Part shown: positions 1 through 11,573 of the stretch, one piece after another | How the letters are laid out: each line of letters begins with the position of its first letter | Position numbering within the stretch: position 1 is the first letter of the stretch | The notes under the pieces: generated by a model | Database searches by the model: none | What the model saw: only the letters and a program-made list of their open reading frames with translations | What the model was told of the DNA's origin: nothing | Source of the DNA: Mycobacterium sp. 236(2023) | Lineage (GTDB): Bacteria; Actinomycetota; Actinomycetes; Mycobacteriales; Mycobacteriaceae | Length of the DNA stretch: 64,000 nt | Assembly (NCBI RefSeq): GCF_029623955.1 | Contig: NZ_JARSBP010000004.1 | Location: forward strand, 770,207 to 834,206 | Reading direction: 5' to 3' | Position numbers and translations under genes: made by a program

Positions 1-1066
1 CCCCGCCGGGGCTCTTGGTCAGCTCCCACTCGTTGCCGTAGAGGATTTCGAGGAAGGCGTTGCTCCAGCGGGTCGGCGTCGGGGTCCACACGACTTCGAG
101 GCCACTGGTGATCGTGTCCCCGGCCTTGCCGGATGCGAAGGCACACTTCCAGCCGAGGCCCTGCTGCTCGATCGGCGCACCCTCGGGTTCCGGGCCGACC
201 AACTCGCCATCTCCGGCGCCGTGGGTCTTGCCGAGCGTGTGGCCGCCCACGATCAGTGCGGCGGTCTCCTCGACGTTCATCGCCATCCGGCCGAATGTCG
301 CCTTGATGTCGATGGCCGCCGCCAGCGGATCCGGTTTGCCTTCAGGGCCTTCCGGGTTGACGTAGATGAGGCCCATCGTGGTGGCGCCGTACGGCTCGGC
401 AAGTTCGCGCTCGCCCGAGTAGCGCCTGTCGGTGCCAAGCCACTCGTCCTCTTCGCCGAACAGGATCTCTTCGGGCTCCCACACGTCGGGCCTGCCGAAG
501 CCGAAGCCGAAGGTCTCGAAGCCGGCCGATTCGAGCGAGACGTTGCCTGCGAACACCAGCAGGTCGGCCCACGAGATCGAGTTTCCGTACTTCTGCTTGA
601 CCGGCCAGAGCAGCCGGCGAGCCTTGTCGAGGTTGGCATTGTCGGGCCAGCTGTTGAGCGGCGCGAACCGCTGCATGCCCTGCCCGCCGCCGCCGCGGCC
701 GTCGTGAATCCGGTAGGTGCCCGCGGCATGCCAGCTCATCCGGATGAACAGTCCGGCATAGCTTCCGTAGTCGGCGGGCCACCAGTCCTGCGAGGTGGTG
801 ATCACCGACAGCACGTCGGCCTTCAGTGCCTCTGCATCCAGCTTCGCGAATTCCTGCGCGTAGTCGAACTCAGGGCCGAACGGGTTGGACGCCGACCCGT
901 GCGCGTGCAGCTTGGACACGTCGACCTGATCGGGCCACCAGTCCTGATTTGTCCGCGGCGCATGGGATTTGGGGGTCGGGGACGCGATTGCCGGGTTCTC
1001 GCTCTCGCTCCGGCTGGCCGTCGCCTTCTCGGGGAATGGCGGCTTGCTATCGGGCGTATCGGACAC
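1..1066 (-). CDS. katG: Catalase-peroxidase KatG (N-terminal part, runs off the window)
   Basis: Bifunctional haem catalase-peroxidase that removes hydrogen peroxide in the cytoplasm; in mycobacteria this enzyme also activates isoniazid. About 355 codons are visible. The distal haem triad appears as IRMSWHAAGTYR (Arg109, Trp112, His113). The tyrosine of the Met-Tyr-Trp adduct is in MGLIYVNPEGPEG, its methionine in FGRMAMN, and the proximal histidine in GGHTLGKTHGA. I chose the GTG at 1066 because an AAGGGA ribosome site lies just upstream and the N-terminus then reads MSDTPDSKPPFPEK, as in family members. It lies 65 bases downstream of furA on the same strand, the classical furA-katG arrangement, so peroxide- or iron-linked control by FurA is likely. 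The C-terminal half is outside the window. Confidence 0.97.
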   Translation of the reverse strand, partial: MSDTPDSKPPFPEKATASRSESENPAIASPTPKSHAPRTNQDWWPDQVDVSKLHAHGSASNPFGPEFDYAQEFAKLDAEALKADVLSVITTSQDWWPADYGSYAGLFIRMSWHAAGTYRIHDGRGGGGQGMQRFAPLNSWPDNANLDKARRLLWPVKQKYGNSISWADLLVFAGNVSLESAGFETFGFGFGRPDVWEPEEILFGEEDEWLGTDRRYSGERELAEPYGATTMGLIYVNPEGPEGKPDPLAAAIDIKATFGRMAMNVEETAALIVGGHTLGKTHGAGDGELVGPEPEGAPIEQQGLGWKCAFASGKAGDTITSGLEVVWTPTPTRWSNAFLEILYGNEWELTKSPGG

Positions 1067-1131
1067 AGTGTTCCCTTTCCTTTTCCGTAAACATCATGTG
1101 GTGATGGGGCTGTGATCACGGCTGTGACCGG

Positions 1132-1575
1132 TTACTTCGACTTCGAACACGCGGGGGACTTCGAACATTCGGGGCACACGCCCCAGTAGATGACCTCTGC
1201 CTCGTCGATGTCGAAGCCGAGGTCGTCGGATGCGGTGAGGCACGGCGCCTCCCCGACTGCGCAGTCGACATCGGCGATCGTTCCGCACGAGCGACATACG
1301 ATGTGGTGGTGGTTGTCGGCGACCCGGGTTTCGTATCGGGCCAGTGAGCCAGCCGGTTGAATCCGCCGCACCAAACCTGTTGCGGTGAGGGCATTCAGGA
1401 CGTCGTAGACGGCCTGGCGCGAGATGTCCGGCAACTGGCGCCGCGCCGCCCCGATGATCACCTCGGTATCGGCGTGCGGATGTTCGCCCACGGCGCGCAG
1501 CACTGCGATCCTCGGTCGGGTGACCCGAAGCGCTGCCGCCTTGAGGGCCTCCGAATATTCTCGTTCTCCGGCCAT
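1132..1575 (-). CDS. furA: Ferric uptake regulator family repressor FurA
   Basis: Fur-family metal-responsive repressor of 147 aa, known in mycobacteria to control its own gene and the downstream katG. An N-terminal winged helix includes SRQAVYDVLNALTATGLV. The metal-binding and dimerisation half shows NHHHIVCRSCG and a late CPEC pair, the usual zinc and regulatory ligands. The length is normal for the family. The gene lies directly upstream of katG in the same direction, with a 65-base gap. The C-terminus has a short Ser/Lys/Cys tail (SPACSKSK) beyond the usual end. A short leader of roughly 40 bases separates it from AT-richer DNA that probably holds the autoregulated promoter. Confidence 0.95.
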   Translation of the reverse strand: MAGEREYSEALKAAALRVTRPRIAVLRAVGEHPHADTEVIIGAARRQLPDISRQAVYDVLNALTATGLVRRIQPAGSLARYETRVADNHHHIVCRSCGTIADVDCAVGEAPCLTASDDLGFDIDEAEVIYWGVCPECSKSPACSKSK

Positions 1576-1660
1576 CGAATCCCATCCTGGACCGTTATCT
1601 GGACGGAATCAAGATTTTTCGGGAATCCGTTGGCCAAGAATGCAATCCGATGGAGAGCTG
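1576..1660 (-). promoter_or_regulatory. Probable furA-katG promoter/operator region
   Basis: This short stretch upstream of furA is clearly more AT-rich than its surroundings. On the minus strand it holds a GATAAC -10-like hexamer about 13 bases before the ATG-proximal GGATGGG segment, preceded by an A-rich run. In mycobacteria FurA binds an AT-rich box here and furA is expressed from a very short leader. I cannot define the exact operator from sequence alone. Confidence 0.35.
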
Positions 1661-1688
1661 AGCTATCCGAAATGCGAAAAGGCGCTCG

Positions 1689-2972
1689 TCACACAGTGCG
1701 CACCGGTTGCGCCGAGATCGATCGTGCGGGTACCACCGCACACAGTCGCGCAGCGACGACGGCCGCGAGGAACACACCGAGTGCCACCCACCCCGAGGGG
1801 TGGCCGAGGCCGAACTTGGCCATCGCCACGAGGGCCACGCCGCCCACGCAGACGAACACACCGGTCACGGTCGACCGGGCACCGGTCGCGGAGACGAGTG
1901 TGTCCCACCACGGCAGCGGGCGACGCTCCAGCGGGGACAGCAACCGGAACAGGACGAACATGACAACCGCGAAGACGACGGCGCGCAGCGCCAGAAGCCA
2001 CCAGAAATCGGGCGCGGCCACGTCGTAGGCGTCGAGACCGAACGCGCTGAGGGTGAACGCCGCGATCGCGATGGCGATGATGTGCCACAGATAGATGGTC
2101 ATCGCGCCGGCGTTGCCCGCCGCCACCACACGCCACACCCGCGGCCGCTGCGCCCAGCGCTGGATCGCACCGGCCAGGGCGATGAACGCACACGACATCC
2201 ACACACAGTGCAGTGCCAGGAGCAGCGTCGGAGGTCCGACGTTGGACACTTTCTCGGCGCCGGTCACGACGAGTGAGACCTCGTAGGGCCCGAACGTGAC
2301 GAGGGCCGGCGCTGCGGCGAACGCGGCCAGCCCCATGCATGCGGCGATGCGCCGACTGATCAGCTGTCGCGCGTAGGCCACGCCGATGACGACCGGGATC
2401 AGCCACACGATGACGAAATTGGCGGCCGACGATTCGGTGACGCCGGTCGCGAACCGGATGGCGTCCATGGCGGCGGCAGCGGCGAGCAGTCCGGTGAGGA
2501 CGGCGGCAACGACACGGCCGCTCGACACCCGGACCAGTGCGGGGACGAAGGCCAGCGTGATCAGGTAGACGCCGAGGAACCACAGCAGCGCCACACTCTC
2601 TGCGCCGAGCCGGGCGGCCGAGTCGGCGCCGAGGATGAGGCAGGCCGCGAGCAGTGCCACCGACCATGCGGCCAGATACCAGAACACGGGACGACACAGC
2701 CGCTGCGCCCGGGTGAACAACCATGAGCCCCAAGGAGTTCCGGCTCGGAAGCTGTAGGCGCCCGCGGCGCCGCCCGCCAGGAAGAACAGCGGCATCACCT
2801 GGGCGAACCAGGTGAGCGGGGCGACGGCGGGCACCTCACCGATCAGGTTGCCGATGCGCACGCCGCCGCTGCCGATCGTGGCGAGCAGCAGCACGCAGTG
2901 GCCGAACATCACGACGACGAGGGCGCCGAGGCGGGCGACGTCGACGGCGCGATCTCGCGTTGGCTGAGTCAT
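1689..2972 (-). CDS. Membrane acyltransferase, acyltransferase-3 family
   Basis: A 427-aa integral membrane protein with about ten hydrophobic segments spread along its length. The N-terminus RAVDVARLGALVVVMFGH is the typical opening of acyltransferase-3 (OafA/NodX-like) proteins, with the conserved R..D..R pattern and a histidine in the first membrane helix. Such enzymes move acyl groups onto sugars or cell-envelope glycolipids at the membrane; the substrate here cannot be read. It is transcribed on its own, with furA-katG downstream in the same direction and a 55-base gap to the next upstream gene. The C-terminal tail (ARSISAQPVRTV) is short and soluble. Confidence 0.8.
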   Translation of the reverse strand: MTQPTRDRAVDVARLGALVVVMFGHCVLLLATIGSGGVRIGNLIGEVPAVAPLTWFAQVMPLFFLAGGAAGAYSFRAGTPWGSWLFTRAQRLCRPVFWYLAAWSVALLAACLILGADSAARLGAESVALLWFLGVYLITLAFVPALVRVSSGRVVAAVLTGLLAAAAAMDAIRFATGVTESSAANFVIVWLIPVVIGVAYARQLISRRIAACMGLAAFAAAPALVTFGPYEVSLVVTGAEKVSNVGPPTLLLALHCVWMSCAFIALAGAIQRWAQRPRVWRVVAAGNAGAMTIYLWHIIAIAIAAFTLSAFGLDAYDVAAPDFWWLLALRAVVFAVVMFVLFRLLSPLERRPLPWWDTLVSATGARSTVTGVFVCVGGVALVAMAKFGLGHPSGWVALGVFLAAVVAARLCAVVPARSISAQPVRTV

Positions 2973-3027
2973 GAAACAAGCATGCCGGGCCGTCGCCGGC
3001 CCGGCATGAGTAGTACTACGCCGTGTG

Positions 3028-4188
3028 TCAGGGCAGCGCGCTGAGGACGGAACCGATCGGACCGGCCGGAGCAGGCGCGGCTTGGGCGGGCACGTTGCCG
3101 GGCGTGGCCTGCCCGGAGATCGGGGACACCGGCACGTAGCCGGTGGCCGACGGTACTGAAGAAGAGGCGGAAGAGGCGGGCGACGCGGCGGATGTGACCG
3201 GCAGCGGCGGCCCGGCCTGCGGTCCGACCCCCGTCAGGTGCGGCACCCCGGTCTGGTTCTGCGCCGTCGACCCGAGACCCTGGACCGTCGGCACACCCGT
3301 AGCGACTTCGGCGGGCAGCAACGGTGTCGTCGCGACCTCCGTCTCGGTCTCGGCGGCGGTCTGGGGGACGGCGGCGGTGTACTCGGGCAGCTCCTCCACC
3401 TCGGGCAGCGCCTCGGCGACCGTCACCTCCGGTTCGACGATGGCCTCCGGCGCGGGTATGGGAGCGACGACAGCCTGAGGGACAGCCGGGAGCGCGGGTG
3501 CTGCCGGGACGGGGACGACGGCCGCAACAGACGCCGTTTCGGGCGTTTCCGGCGCGGACGACGGACCGCTGAGCAGTGCCCATCCGACGACTCCGGATAC
3601 CGCGGCGACGAGGGCGACGCCCGCGGCCGACGCTGCCACCGGACGTGACACGGACGAGCCGACGTGGCGGACCCGGTCCGAGATGCGCAGCGCAGCTTCG
3701 CTGCTGGCCGACCTCAGGGCGGCGATGCGGCCACCGCCACCGGTAGGCATCCCGCCGCTGCGATCGTGGGGCACCCGGGCGGCGAGCCTGCCCAGGACGC
3801 CCTTGCCGTCGGCGTCGTCGAGGTCGGCACGCGCGGCACCGTAGGCCAGCACCATGTGCGGCGCGATGTGGCGGGCCGTCCGGTTACGTCCCTCGCGGGC
3901 GGCGTCCTCGGAGACGGTCTCGACGGTGTCGAAGCCGAAGAGGCGCAGCTTGGTCCGCAGACGGATGCCGTGCTGGCGTCCTTCGTCGTCCCACACCAGC
4001 CGGACACCGTCGATGTCCTGCTCGCTTTGCAGGGCGAAGGCTTGCACACTGCGTGCCGCCGCCCTGGCAATCTCGTTCACCGACTCCAGTGGCACCACCT
4101 CGTCGGCGATGATGCTGCCGTCATAGGTGTCGACGAGCACCCAAACGGCACTACTTGCGGTCAAGGACAGACCCATTACCACGCGCAT
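3028..4188 (-). CDS. Mycobacterial DUF7159-like anchored protein with Pro/Ala/Val-rich tail
   Basis: A 386-aa protein. Residues 1-130 (opening MRVVMGLSLTASSAVWVLVD) resemble the mycobacterial N-terminal domain of unknown function called DUF7159, with its regularly spaced beta-strands. A single membrane helix lies near residues 184-207 (VAASAAGVALVAAVSGVVGW). It is followed by about 180 residues rich in Pro, Ala, Val and Glu that should be extracytoplasmic and disordered. No catalytic motif is visible. It stands alone between icd2 and the acyltransferase gene, in the same direction. The family assignment comes from general resemblance; the function is unknown and a structural or envelope role is only a guess. 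Confidence 0.65.
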   Translation of the reverse strand: MRVVMGLSLTASSAVWVLVDTYDGSIIADEVVPLESVNEIARAAARSVQAFALQSEQDIDGVRLVWDDEGRQHGIRLRTKLRLFGFDTVETVSEDAAREGRNRTARHIAPHMVLAYGAARADLDDADGKGVLGRLAARVPHDRSGGMPTGGGGRIAALRSASSEAALRISDRVRHVGSSVSRPVAASAAGVALVAAVSGVVGWALLSGPSSAPETPETASVAAVVPVPAAPALPAVPQAVVAPIPAPEAIVEPEVTVAEALPEVEELPEYTAAVPQTAAETETEVATTPLLPAEVATGVPTVQGLGSTAQNQTGVPHLTGVGPQAGPPLPVTSAASPASSASSSVPSATGYVPVSPISGQATPGNVPAQAAPAPAGPIGSVLSALP

Positions 4189-4333
4189 AACTACCCCTAG
4201 ACAGATGCCGGTGTTGGCTTGTAATCGGCACGCCTGCGACAGATGTTACGCGTGTGTCAGAACCAATTTCTCGCTGTACGGCGAAAAGACAATTAACCGT
4301 TGCGGCGAATTTTCCGTGGTAGCTGGCTGATTA

Positions 4334-6571
<2,238 letters not shown>

Positions 6572-6782
6572 GTGTGTGCTCTCCCGGCGTGTTGGTGAGT
6601 GTGGCGGTCGGCTCTTGTGGAGCTTCGCACCCTTCAGGCGCAGCGTACCGAAGAGCGAACCGACAGGGTCAGGCCACTACACCGACCCTCGCGGCCTCCC
6701 TCCAGACACGCTGGGGTCACGGTTGGTCGTGCATCGGCGCGTCGTTGACGCCAGCGAAAATCACGCCCTTACATTCGGCCGC

Positions 6783-7640
6783 ATGACCGACATGACTCGG
6801 GCCGCGTTGGCAGGCCCTCTACGGTGCGGCGCTGCCGCGCTCTGGGTCGCCATCGCCGCGGCCGGATGCTCTTCTGCCCCTGCGAGCGAAGGTTCGGCAA
6901 ACCCGGGAACCTCCCAGCCGGCCATCACCGGGTCGATCGACGACTGGCAGGCGGCCGTCTGCCGCGACGACACCGAGACGGCGTCGGGCACCCGCCACAC
7001 CGTCGAGGGCACCACGTGCGTACCGCAAGACGGCGACGGCGTCGTGAACTTCGACCACTTCGAATCGGAGCCGTCGATGACGTCGGTGCTGTCCTGGCAG
7101 CCGTCCACGTATGTGGCGCACGCGGTTGTCGAAGGTAAGCCGTTGGCGATCTGGACGCCGTCCGGCGAGGCCGAGGACCTCGAACCGCTCAAGCAGTACG
7201 GCTTCACGCTGGCGTCCTATCAGTCGCCGTTGGTCGAAGCGCTGCCGGGCAGCACGGTCCCCGCCGCGGTCCCGGCAGTGTCATCGTCGGACGCGGTGAC
7301 ACTCCCAGCGAACCAGTACGGCTACGTCGTCGTGCAGACCTCGGCCGGCGACACCCAGTGCATCGTCGACACCACCTACGTCGGCTGCGAGACCGACGGC
7401 ATGAACTGGGCGCAGCATGTCGATGGCAGCGGGCCCTATCACGGGGTGCGGATCAACCCGGACGGCACGGGTTCGTGGGTGGACGGGAACCTCGGTGCGC
7501 CGACACCGACGACGTTGGCCGACAAGCCCTACCGGGCGCAGGGGTGGACGATCGTGTCGAGCCCAGCGGGTATGCGGTTCACCAATGACAAGACGGGCCA
7601 CGGCGCCACCGTCAGCGCGGCGAAGGTGGAGACCTTCTAG
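6783..7640 (+). CDS. Putative lipoprotein of unknown function
   Basis: A 285-aa exported protein. The first 30 residues form a signal peptide ending in an AAAGC lipobox (Cys near residue 27), so it should be lipid-anchored on the outer face of the membrane. The mature part has paired cysteines (CRDD..TTCV and QCIVDTTYVGCETDGMNW) that could form disulfides. No enzyme motif is seen. The C-terminal block with HGVRINPDGTGSWVDGNLG resembles a region found in several mycobacterial secreted hypothetical proteins. I start at the ATG at 6783 because the longer in-frame extension upstream would bury the signal peptide. It precedes the ABC importer genes but is separated by 83 bases, so co-function is uncertain. 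Confidence 0.75.
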   Translation: MTDMTRAALAGPLRCGAAALWVAIAAAGCSSAPASEGSANPGTSQPAITGSIDDWQAAVCRDDTETASGTRHTVEGTTCVPQDGDGVVNFDHFESEPSMTSVLSWQPSTYVAHAVVEGKPLAIWTPSGEAEDLEPLKQYGFTLASYQSPLVEALPGSTVPAAVPAVSSSDAVTLPANQYGYVVVQTSAGDTQCIVDTTYVGCETDGMNWAQHVDGSGPYHGVRINPDGTGSWVDGNLGAPTPTTLADKPYRAQGWTIVSSPAGMRFTNDKTGHGATVSAAKVETF

Positions 7641-7723
7641 ACGTTTGGCCGAACCTCTCGGCGGGGACCAAGTAGAGGCTGCCCTTACTCCTGAGGGCGG
7701 TTCACCCGCCCGAGAGGAACCCT

Positions 7724-8704
7724 ATGAGAGCGCGGACAACGGTCGCGCTTCTGCTCGTCATGCTGCTCACCGCTTGCGGGTCAGGCGGCGGCACCGAGGC
7801 CGGTGAAGGCGGATGGTCCTACCTCTCCGGCGATGGCAAGACCTATACCGCCGAACAGGTTCCGACGCGCATCATCGCTCAGGGTGAGGCGGCGGCTGCG
7901 CTCATGAGTTTCGGCATCAAACCCGTCGGGGTGTTCCTCAACGAACCATTGGAGGACTCGAAGGCGCTGGCGGGAGTGAACCTCGACGGCGTCGAGATCC
8001 TCGGCGAGACCTGGGGTCAGATCGACGTCGAGCGCGCGGCCGCGCTGCGGCCCGACCTGATCGTCAGCGCGTACTGGCCGGTCGAGGAGGCCTACGGCGG
8101 ACTCGAAGAGGGCGTCGAAGAGAGCGCCAAGAAGGTCGGCGAACTCGCGCAGGTCGTCGGACCCACCACCGGCGAGTCCGTGCAGACGATGCTCGACGGT
8201 TTCGAGCAACTCGCGATCTCGCTGGGCGCCGACGTCGGCAGCCCCGACATCGCGAAGGACAAAGCCGATTTCGCCGCTGCCAGAGACCGGTTCAGCCAGG
8301 CGGTGGCGGCCAAACCGGGACTGGTCGCGATGGCGGCCTCCCCGACCGACGAACTGCTCTACGTCGCGGTGCCCGAGCATGCCGCCGAACTGACCGACTT
8401 CAGCGATTGGGGAATGGACGTCCTGGTCCCCCGCGACCCCGATCCGGCGTTCCCGTACTGGGAGAACCTGAGCTGGGAGAACGCCGACAAGTACCAGCCC
8501 GACCTGATCCTGTTCGACGACCGGACCTACGACTCGGCGATGGCCGCCGCGGACCGGCAGCCGACGTGGAAACGCATCGAGGCCGTGCAGGCGGGTGCGA
8601 TCACGCCGTGGCCCGCCTTCTGGATCAGCACGTGGGCATCCTACGCCGACCAACTCAACCGCCTCAGCGACGCCGTCGACAAGGCGGACCCCGACCTCAC
8701 GTGA
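7724..8704 (+). CDS. Siderophore/iron-type ABC transporter substrate-binding lipoprotein
   Basis: Solute-binding component of a FecCD-type importer, 326 aa. The signal peptide ends in the lipobox LLTAC with Cys18. The mature protein has the two-lobed FepB/FhuD layout: PTRIIAQGEAAAALMSFGI near the start, ALRPDLIVSAYW in the first lobe and KYQPDLILFDDRTY in the second. A strong GAGAGGAA ribosome site precedes the ATG. Its stop overlaps the GTG of the first permease by four bases, so the transporter genes are translationally coupled. The ligand is inferred to be a ferric siderophore or haem-like compound from family membership; cobalamin binders look similar. Confidence 0.88.
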   Translation: MRARTTVALLLVMLLTACGSGGGTEAGEGGWSYLSGDGKTYTAEQVPTRIIAQGEAAAALMSFGIKPVGVFLNEPLEDSKALAGVNLDGVEILGETWGQIDVERAAALRPDLIVSAYWPVEEAYGGLEEGVEESAKKVGELAQVVGPTTGESVQTMLDGFEQLAISLGADVGSPDIAKDKADFAAARDRFSQAVAAKPGLVAMAASPTDELLYVAVPEHAAELTDFSDWGMDVLVPRDPDPAFPYWENLSWENADKYQPDLILFDDRTYDSAMAAADRQPTWKRIEAVQAGAITPWPAFWISTWASYADQLNRLSDAVDKADPDLT

Positions 8705-9705
8705 CCCGCACCGCACGTTTGCGCACACTGCTGGTCGCTCTGCTGGCAGGTCTGGCGGTCGTGGCATTCTTCAGCGTGTCGGTGGGATCGCGCGACGTCA
8801 CGCTGATGACGGTGTGGTATGCGATCGTCGATTTCGATCCGCAGTCGACCTCGCAGACGGTGATCCGCGACATGCGAGTGCCGCGCACCCTCGTCGGTCT
8901 GCTGGCTGGCGTGGCGCTCGGGCTCGGCGGCGCCATTTTGCAGGGCGCCACCCGAAACCCATTGGCGGACCCGGGAATCATGGGAATCAACGCCGGGGCC
9001 GCCGCCGTCATCGTCACCGCCGTGCTGATCTTCGGCCCGACTCCGCTCAGCGTCTCGGTCGTGCTCGCCTTCCTCGGCGCAGGCGCGACAACGGCGCTCG
9101 TCTATCTGGTCGCGTCCTTCGGAAGGGAGGGTGCGACGCCGGTCAAGCTGGCGCTCGCCGGTGCTGCGGCAAGCGCCGGGTTGTACTCGGTGACCACGGG
9201 TGTGGTGATGATGAACGTCGACGCCCTCAACGAGTTGCGCTTCTGGCAGGTCGGTTCGCTGGCAGGCCGATACTGGCCGGTGCTGATCCAGACGGCCCCG
9301 TTCCTGATCATCGGCGCGCTCGCCGCGCTGCTGTGCGGACGCCTGCTCAACGGGCTGTCGCTGGGCGATGACATGGCGGTCGCACTCGGCCAGAACGTGC
9401 GGCGCACGCGGATCGGCCTGTTCGTCGCGGTGGCGGTGCTGTGCGGCGCGGCAACAGCGGCCTGCGGCCCGATCGTGTTCGTGGGCCTGGTGATTCCGCA
9501 CATCGCGCGGGCGATCTGCGGGCCCGATTACCGCTGGGTGCTGGCATTCACCGCGGTGCTCAGCCCGATGGTGTTGTTGACGGCCGACATCGTTGGCCGG
9601 CTGATCGCTCCGCCCGGCGAGGTTCAGGTGGGAGTCGTGCTCGGGGTGCTCGGTGCGCCGGCGTTCATCGCGCTCGTGCGGCGACGGGATCTGGCGGAAC
9701 TGTGA
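8701..9705 (+). CDS. FecCD-family ABC transporter permease 1
   Basis: Membrane subunit of the importer, 334 aa with about nine or ten helices. Family landmarks are LRVPRTLVG-like text (MRVPRTLVGLLAGVALGLGG), GATRNPLADPGIMGINAGA and CGPIVFVGLVIPHIARAICG, the segment that contacts the ATPase. The GTG at 8701 overlaps the stop of the binding-protein gene, and its own stop overlaps the GTG of the second permease, giving a tight operon. With the second permease it should form the heterodimeric channel. A longer reading frame extends upstream inside the binding-protein gene but is not needed. Confidence 0.92.
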   Translation: MTRTARLRTLLVALLAGLAVVAFFSVSVGSRDVTLMTVWYAIVDFDPQSTSQTVIRDMRVPRTLVGLLAGVALGLGGAILQGATRNPLADPGIMGINAGAAAVIVTAVLIFGPTPLSVSVVLAFLGAGATTALVYLVASFGREGATPVKLALAGAAASAGLYSVTTGVVMMNVDALNELRFWQVGSLAGRYWPVLIQTAPFLIIGALAALLCGRLLNGLSLGDDMAVALGQNVRRTRIGLFVAVAVLCGAATAACGPIVFVGLVIPHIARAICGPDYRWVLAFTAVLSPMVLLTADIVGRLIAPPGEVQVGVVLGVLGAPAFIALVRRRDLAEL

Positions 9706-10724
9706 CGGTCGCAGCCACCGCCCGCATCGCGCGACGCCGCCGAGTCGTCGCGGTGACATCGGGGCTCGGGGTCATCGTCGCGGCTTTGCTGGTCGGCACA
9801 ATGATGATCGGCGACGTCGCGCTCGGCCCCTGGGAGGTGTTCGCGGCCGTCACCCGCCTCGGTGACGACGCTGCCGTCGATTTCATCGTGCTCGAGTTGC
9901 GGCTGCCCACCGCGTCGACCGCACTGGTGGCCGGCGTGGCGCTCGGCGTGGCGGGCATGATCTTTCAGACACTGCTCGCCAACCCGTTGGCTTCGCCGGA
10001 TCTCATCGGAATCTCTTCCGGCGCCAGTCTTTTCGCGGTCGGCTCGATCGTTTTCCTGCACGCCTCAGCGATCGTCGTGGCCGGAGCGGCGTTGTCAGGC
10101 GCGTTCCTCGCCGCGGCCCTGATCTACGTGCTGGCCTTCCGCGACGGGCTCACCGGCTACCGGTTCATCCTCGTCGGGATCGGTGTCACGGAGTTCGTGA
10201 CGGCGCTCATCGCCTGGGTGCTCGCCAAGGCCGAGATCAACGACGCGCGGGAGGCGATGACGTGGCTCGTCGGTTCCGTCGGGCAGGCCGGTTCGCTGCA
10301 ACTGCAACTGCTGGCCGGCGGCGTCGCGGTGCTGGTTCCGCTGGCAATGGCGGCAGGACGTATCCTGCGGCTTCTCGAACTGGGCGACGACAGTGCTCAC
10401 GGACTCGGGTTGCGAGTCGAGGGGGCACGGCTGGCCATGATCGGCGTGGCGGTCACGCTGACGGCGCTGGCCACCGCTGCCGTGGGACCGCTCGCGTTCG
10501 TCGCGCTGACCGCCGGACCCATCGCCGCCAGGTTGTTGCGCGGCGCGGGAGTCGGCATTCTCTCGGCGGGTCTTGTCGGCGCCGTCGTGGTCCTGGCGGG
10601 TGACCTGGTCGCGGCGCACGCGCTGCCCGTTGCGCTCCCGACGGGTGTCGTCACCGGTGCGGTCGGCGCTCCATATCTGATCTGGCTGCTCGCCACCGTG
10701 AACCGGGAAGGACGGGGAGGATGA
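9702..10724 (+). CDS. FecCD-family ABC transporter permease 2
   Basis: Second membrane subunit, 340 aa. It has the same family blocks as its neighbour: LRLPTASTALVAGVALGVAG, ANPLASPDLIGISSGAS and a GPLAFVALTAGPIAARLL coupling segment. The usual PH pair of the coupling helix is replaced by AGP here, a modest departure. Start GTG at 9702 overlaps the previous stop by four bases, and its stop overlaps the ATPase ATG, again by four bases. It belongs to the same importer as the genes on either side. Confidence 0.92.
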   Translation: MTVAATARIARRRRVVAVTSGLGVIVAALLVGTMMIGDVALGPWEVFAAVTRLGDDAAVDFIVLELRLPTASTALVAGVALGVAGMIFQTLLANPLASPDLIGISSGASLFAVGSIVFLHASAIVVAGAALSGAFLAAALIYVLAFRDGLTGYRFILVGIGVTEFVTALIAWVLAKAEINDAREAMTWLVGSVGQAGSLQLQLLAGGVAVLVPLAMAAGRILRLLELGDDSAHGLGLRVEGARLAMIGVAVTLTALATAAVGPLAFVALTAGPIAARLLRGAGVGILSAGLVGAVVVLAGDLVAAHALPVALPTGVVTGAVGAPYLIWLLATVNREGRGG

Positions 10725-11518
10725 CCACCGACCACCAACTCAAGGCCACCGGGTTGACGCTCGGGTACGGCGACACCGACGTGGTGCGCGATCTCAGCGT
10801 GGACATCCCTGCCGGCAAGGTGACCGTCATCGTCGGGGCGAACGCGTGCGGCAAGTCGACGCTGTTGCGCGGTCTGGCCCGGTTACTCAAACCGCGAAGC
10901 GGCACAGTCGAACTCGACGGCGACTCGGTGCATCAGATGGCCGGGACATCGGTCGCCAAGATCATCGGGCTGCTCCCCCAGTCCCCCGTGGCGCCGGACG
11001 GGATCACCGTCGCCGACCTCGTCGGCCGCGGCCGCTACCCCCATCAGGGCTGGTTCCGCAGATGGACCGCGGCCGACGACGCAGCCGTCGAGGAAGCACT
11101 GCGGGTCACGTCGACCAGCGTGCTCGCCGAACGCCCGCTGTCGTCGCTGTCGGGCGGTCAGCGCCAACGTGTCTGGGTGGCGATGGCGCTGGCGCAGCAG
11201 ACCGACATCCTGCTGCTCGACGAGCCGACCACATACCTCGACATCAACCATCAGATCGAGTTGCTCGACCTGCTGACCGACTTGAATCGCACCAGGGGAA
11301 CCACCGTCGTCATCGTGCTGCACGATCTGAACCTGGCGTTTCGATACGCCGACCACGTCATTGCGATGAAGGACGGCGCGATCGTGCGACAGGGATCGCC
11401 TGCCGGCGTGGTCGACGCCGAACTGGTCGGCGCCGTGTTCGGCCTGGACTGCGTCGTCGTCGGCGACCCGCTCGGCGGCTCGCCGATGGTGGTGCCCCGC
11501 GGCCGTCACCATTCGTGA
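10721..11518 (+). CDS. FecE-type ABC transporter ATP-binding protein
   Basis: Cytoplasmic ATPase of the importer, 265 aa. Walker A is GANACGKSTLL, the signature LSGGQRQRVWVAMALAQQ, Walker B ILLLDEPTTYLD, and the switch histidine is in IVLHDLNLAFRYADHV. All catalytic residues are present. Highly similar ATPases serve siderophore importers such as FepC. The ATG overlaps the stop of the second permease by four bases. The short C-terminal end (SPMVVPRGRHHS) is typical. It closes the four-gene transporter run; a cupin gene follows after about 55 bases. Confidence 0.94.
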   Translation: MTTDHQLKATGLTLGYGDTDVVRDLSVDIPAGKVTVIVGANACGKSTLLRGLARLLKPRSGTVELDGDSVHQMAGTSVAKIIGLLPQSPVAPDGITVADLVGRGRYPHQGWFRRWTAADDAAVEEALRVTSTSVLAERPLSSLSGGQRQRVWVAMALAQQTDILLLDEPTTYLDINHQIELLDLLTDLNRTRGTTVVIVLHDLNLAFRYADHVIAMKDGAIVRQGSPAGVVDAELVGAVFGLDCVVVGDPLGGSPMVVPRGRHHS

Positions 11519-11573
11519 ACGCTGCACCACCGTAGGCGACCCTTAGTTGACGACACGGCGATCCGGGCATGGA

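Noticed and set aside
7665..7690. An IdeR iron box upstream of the siderophore-type binding protein
   Set aside because: Only the central AGGCT and a few outer bases match the consensus; too weak to claim.
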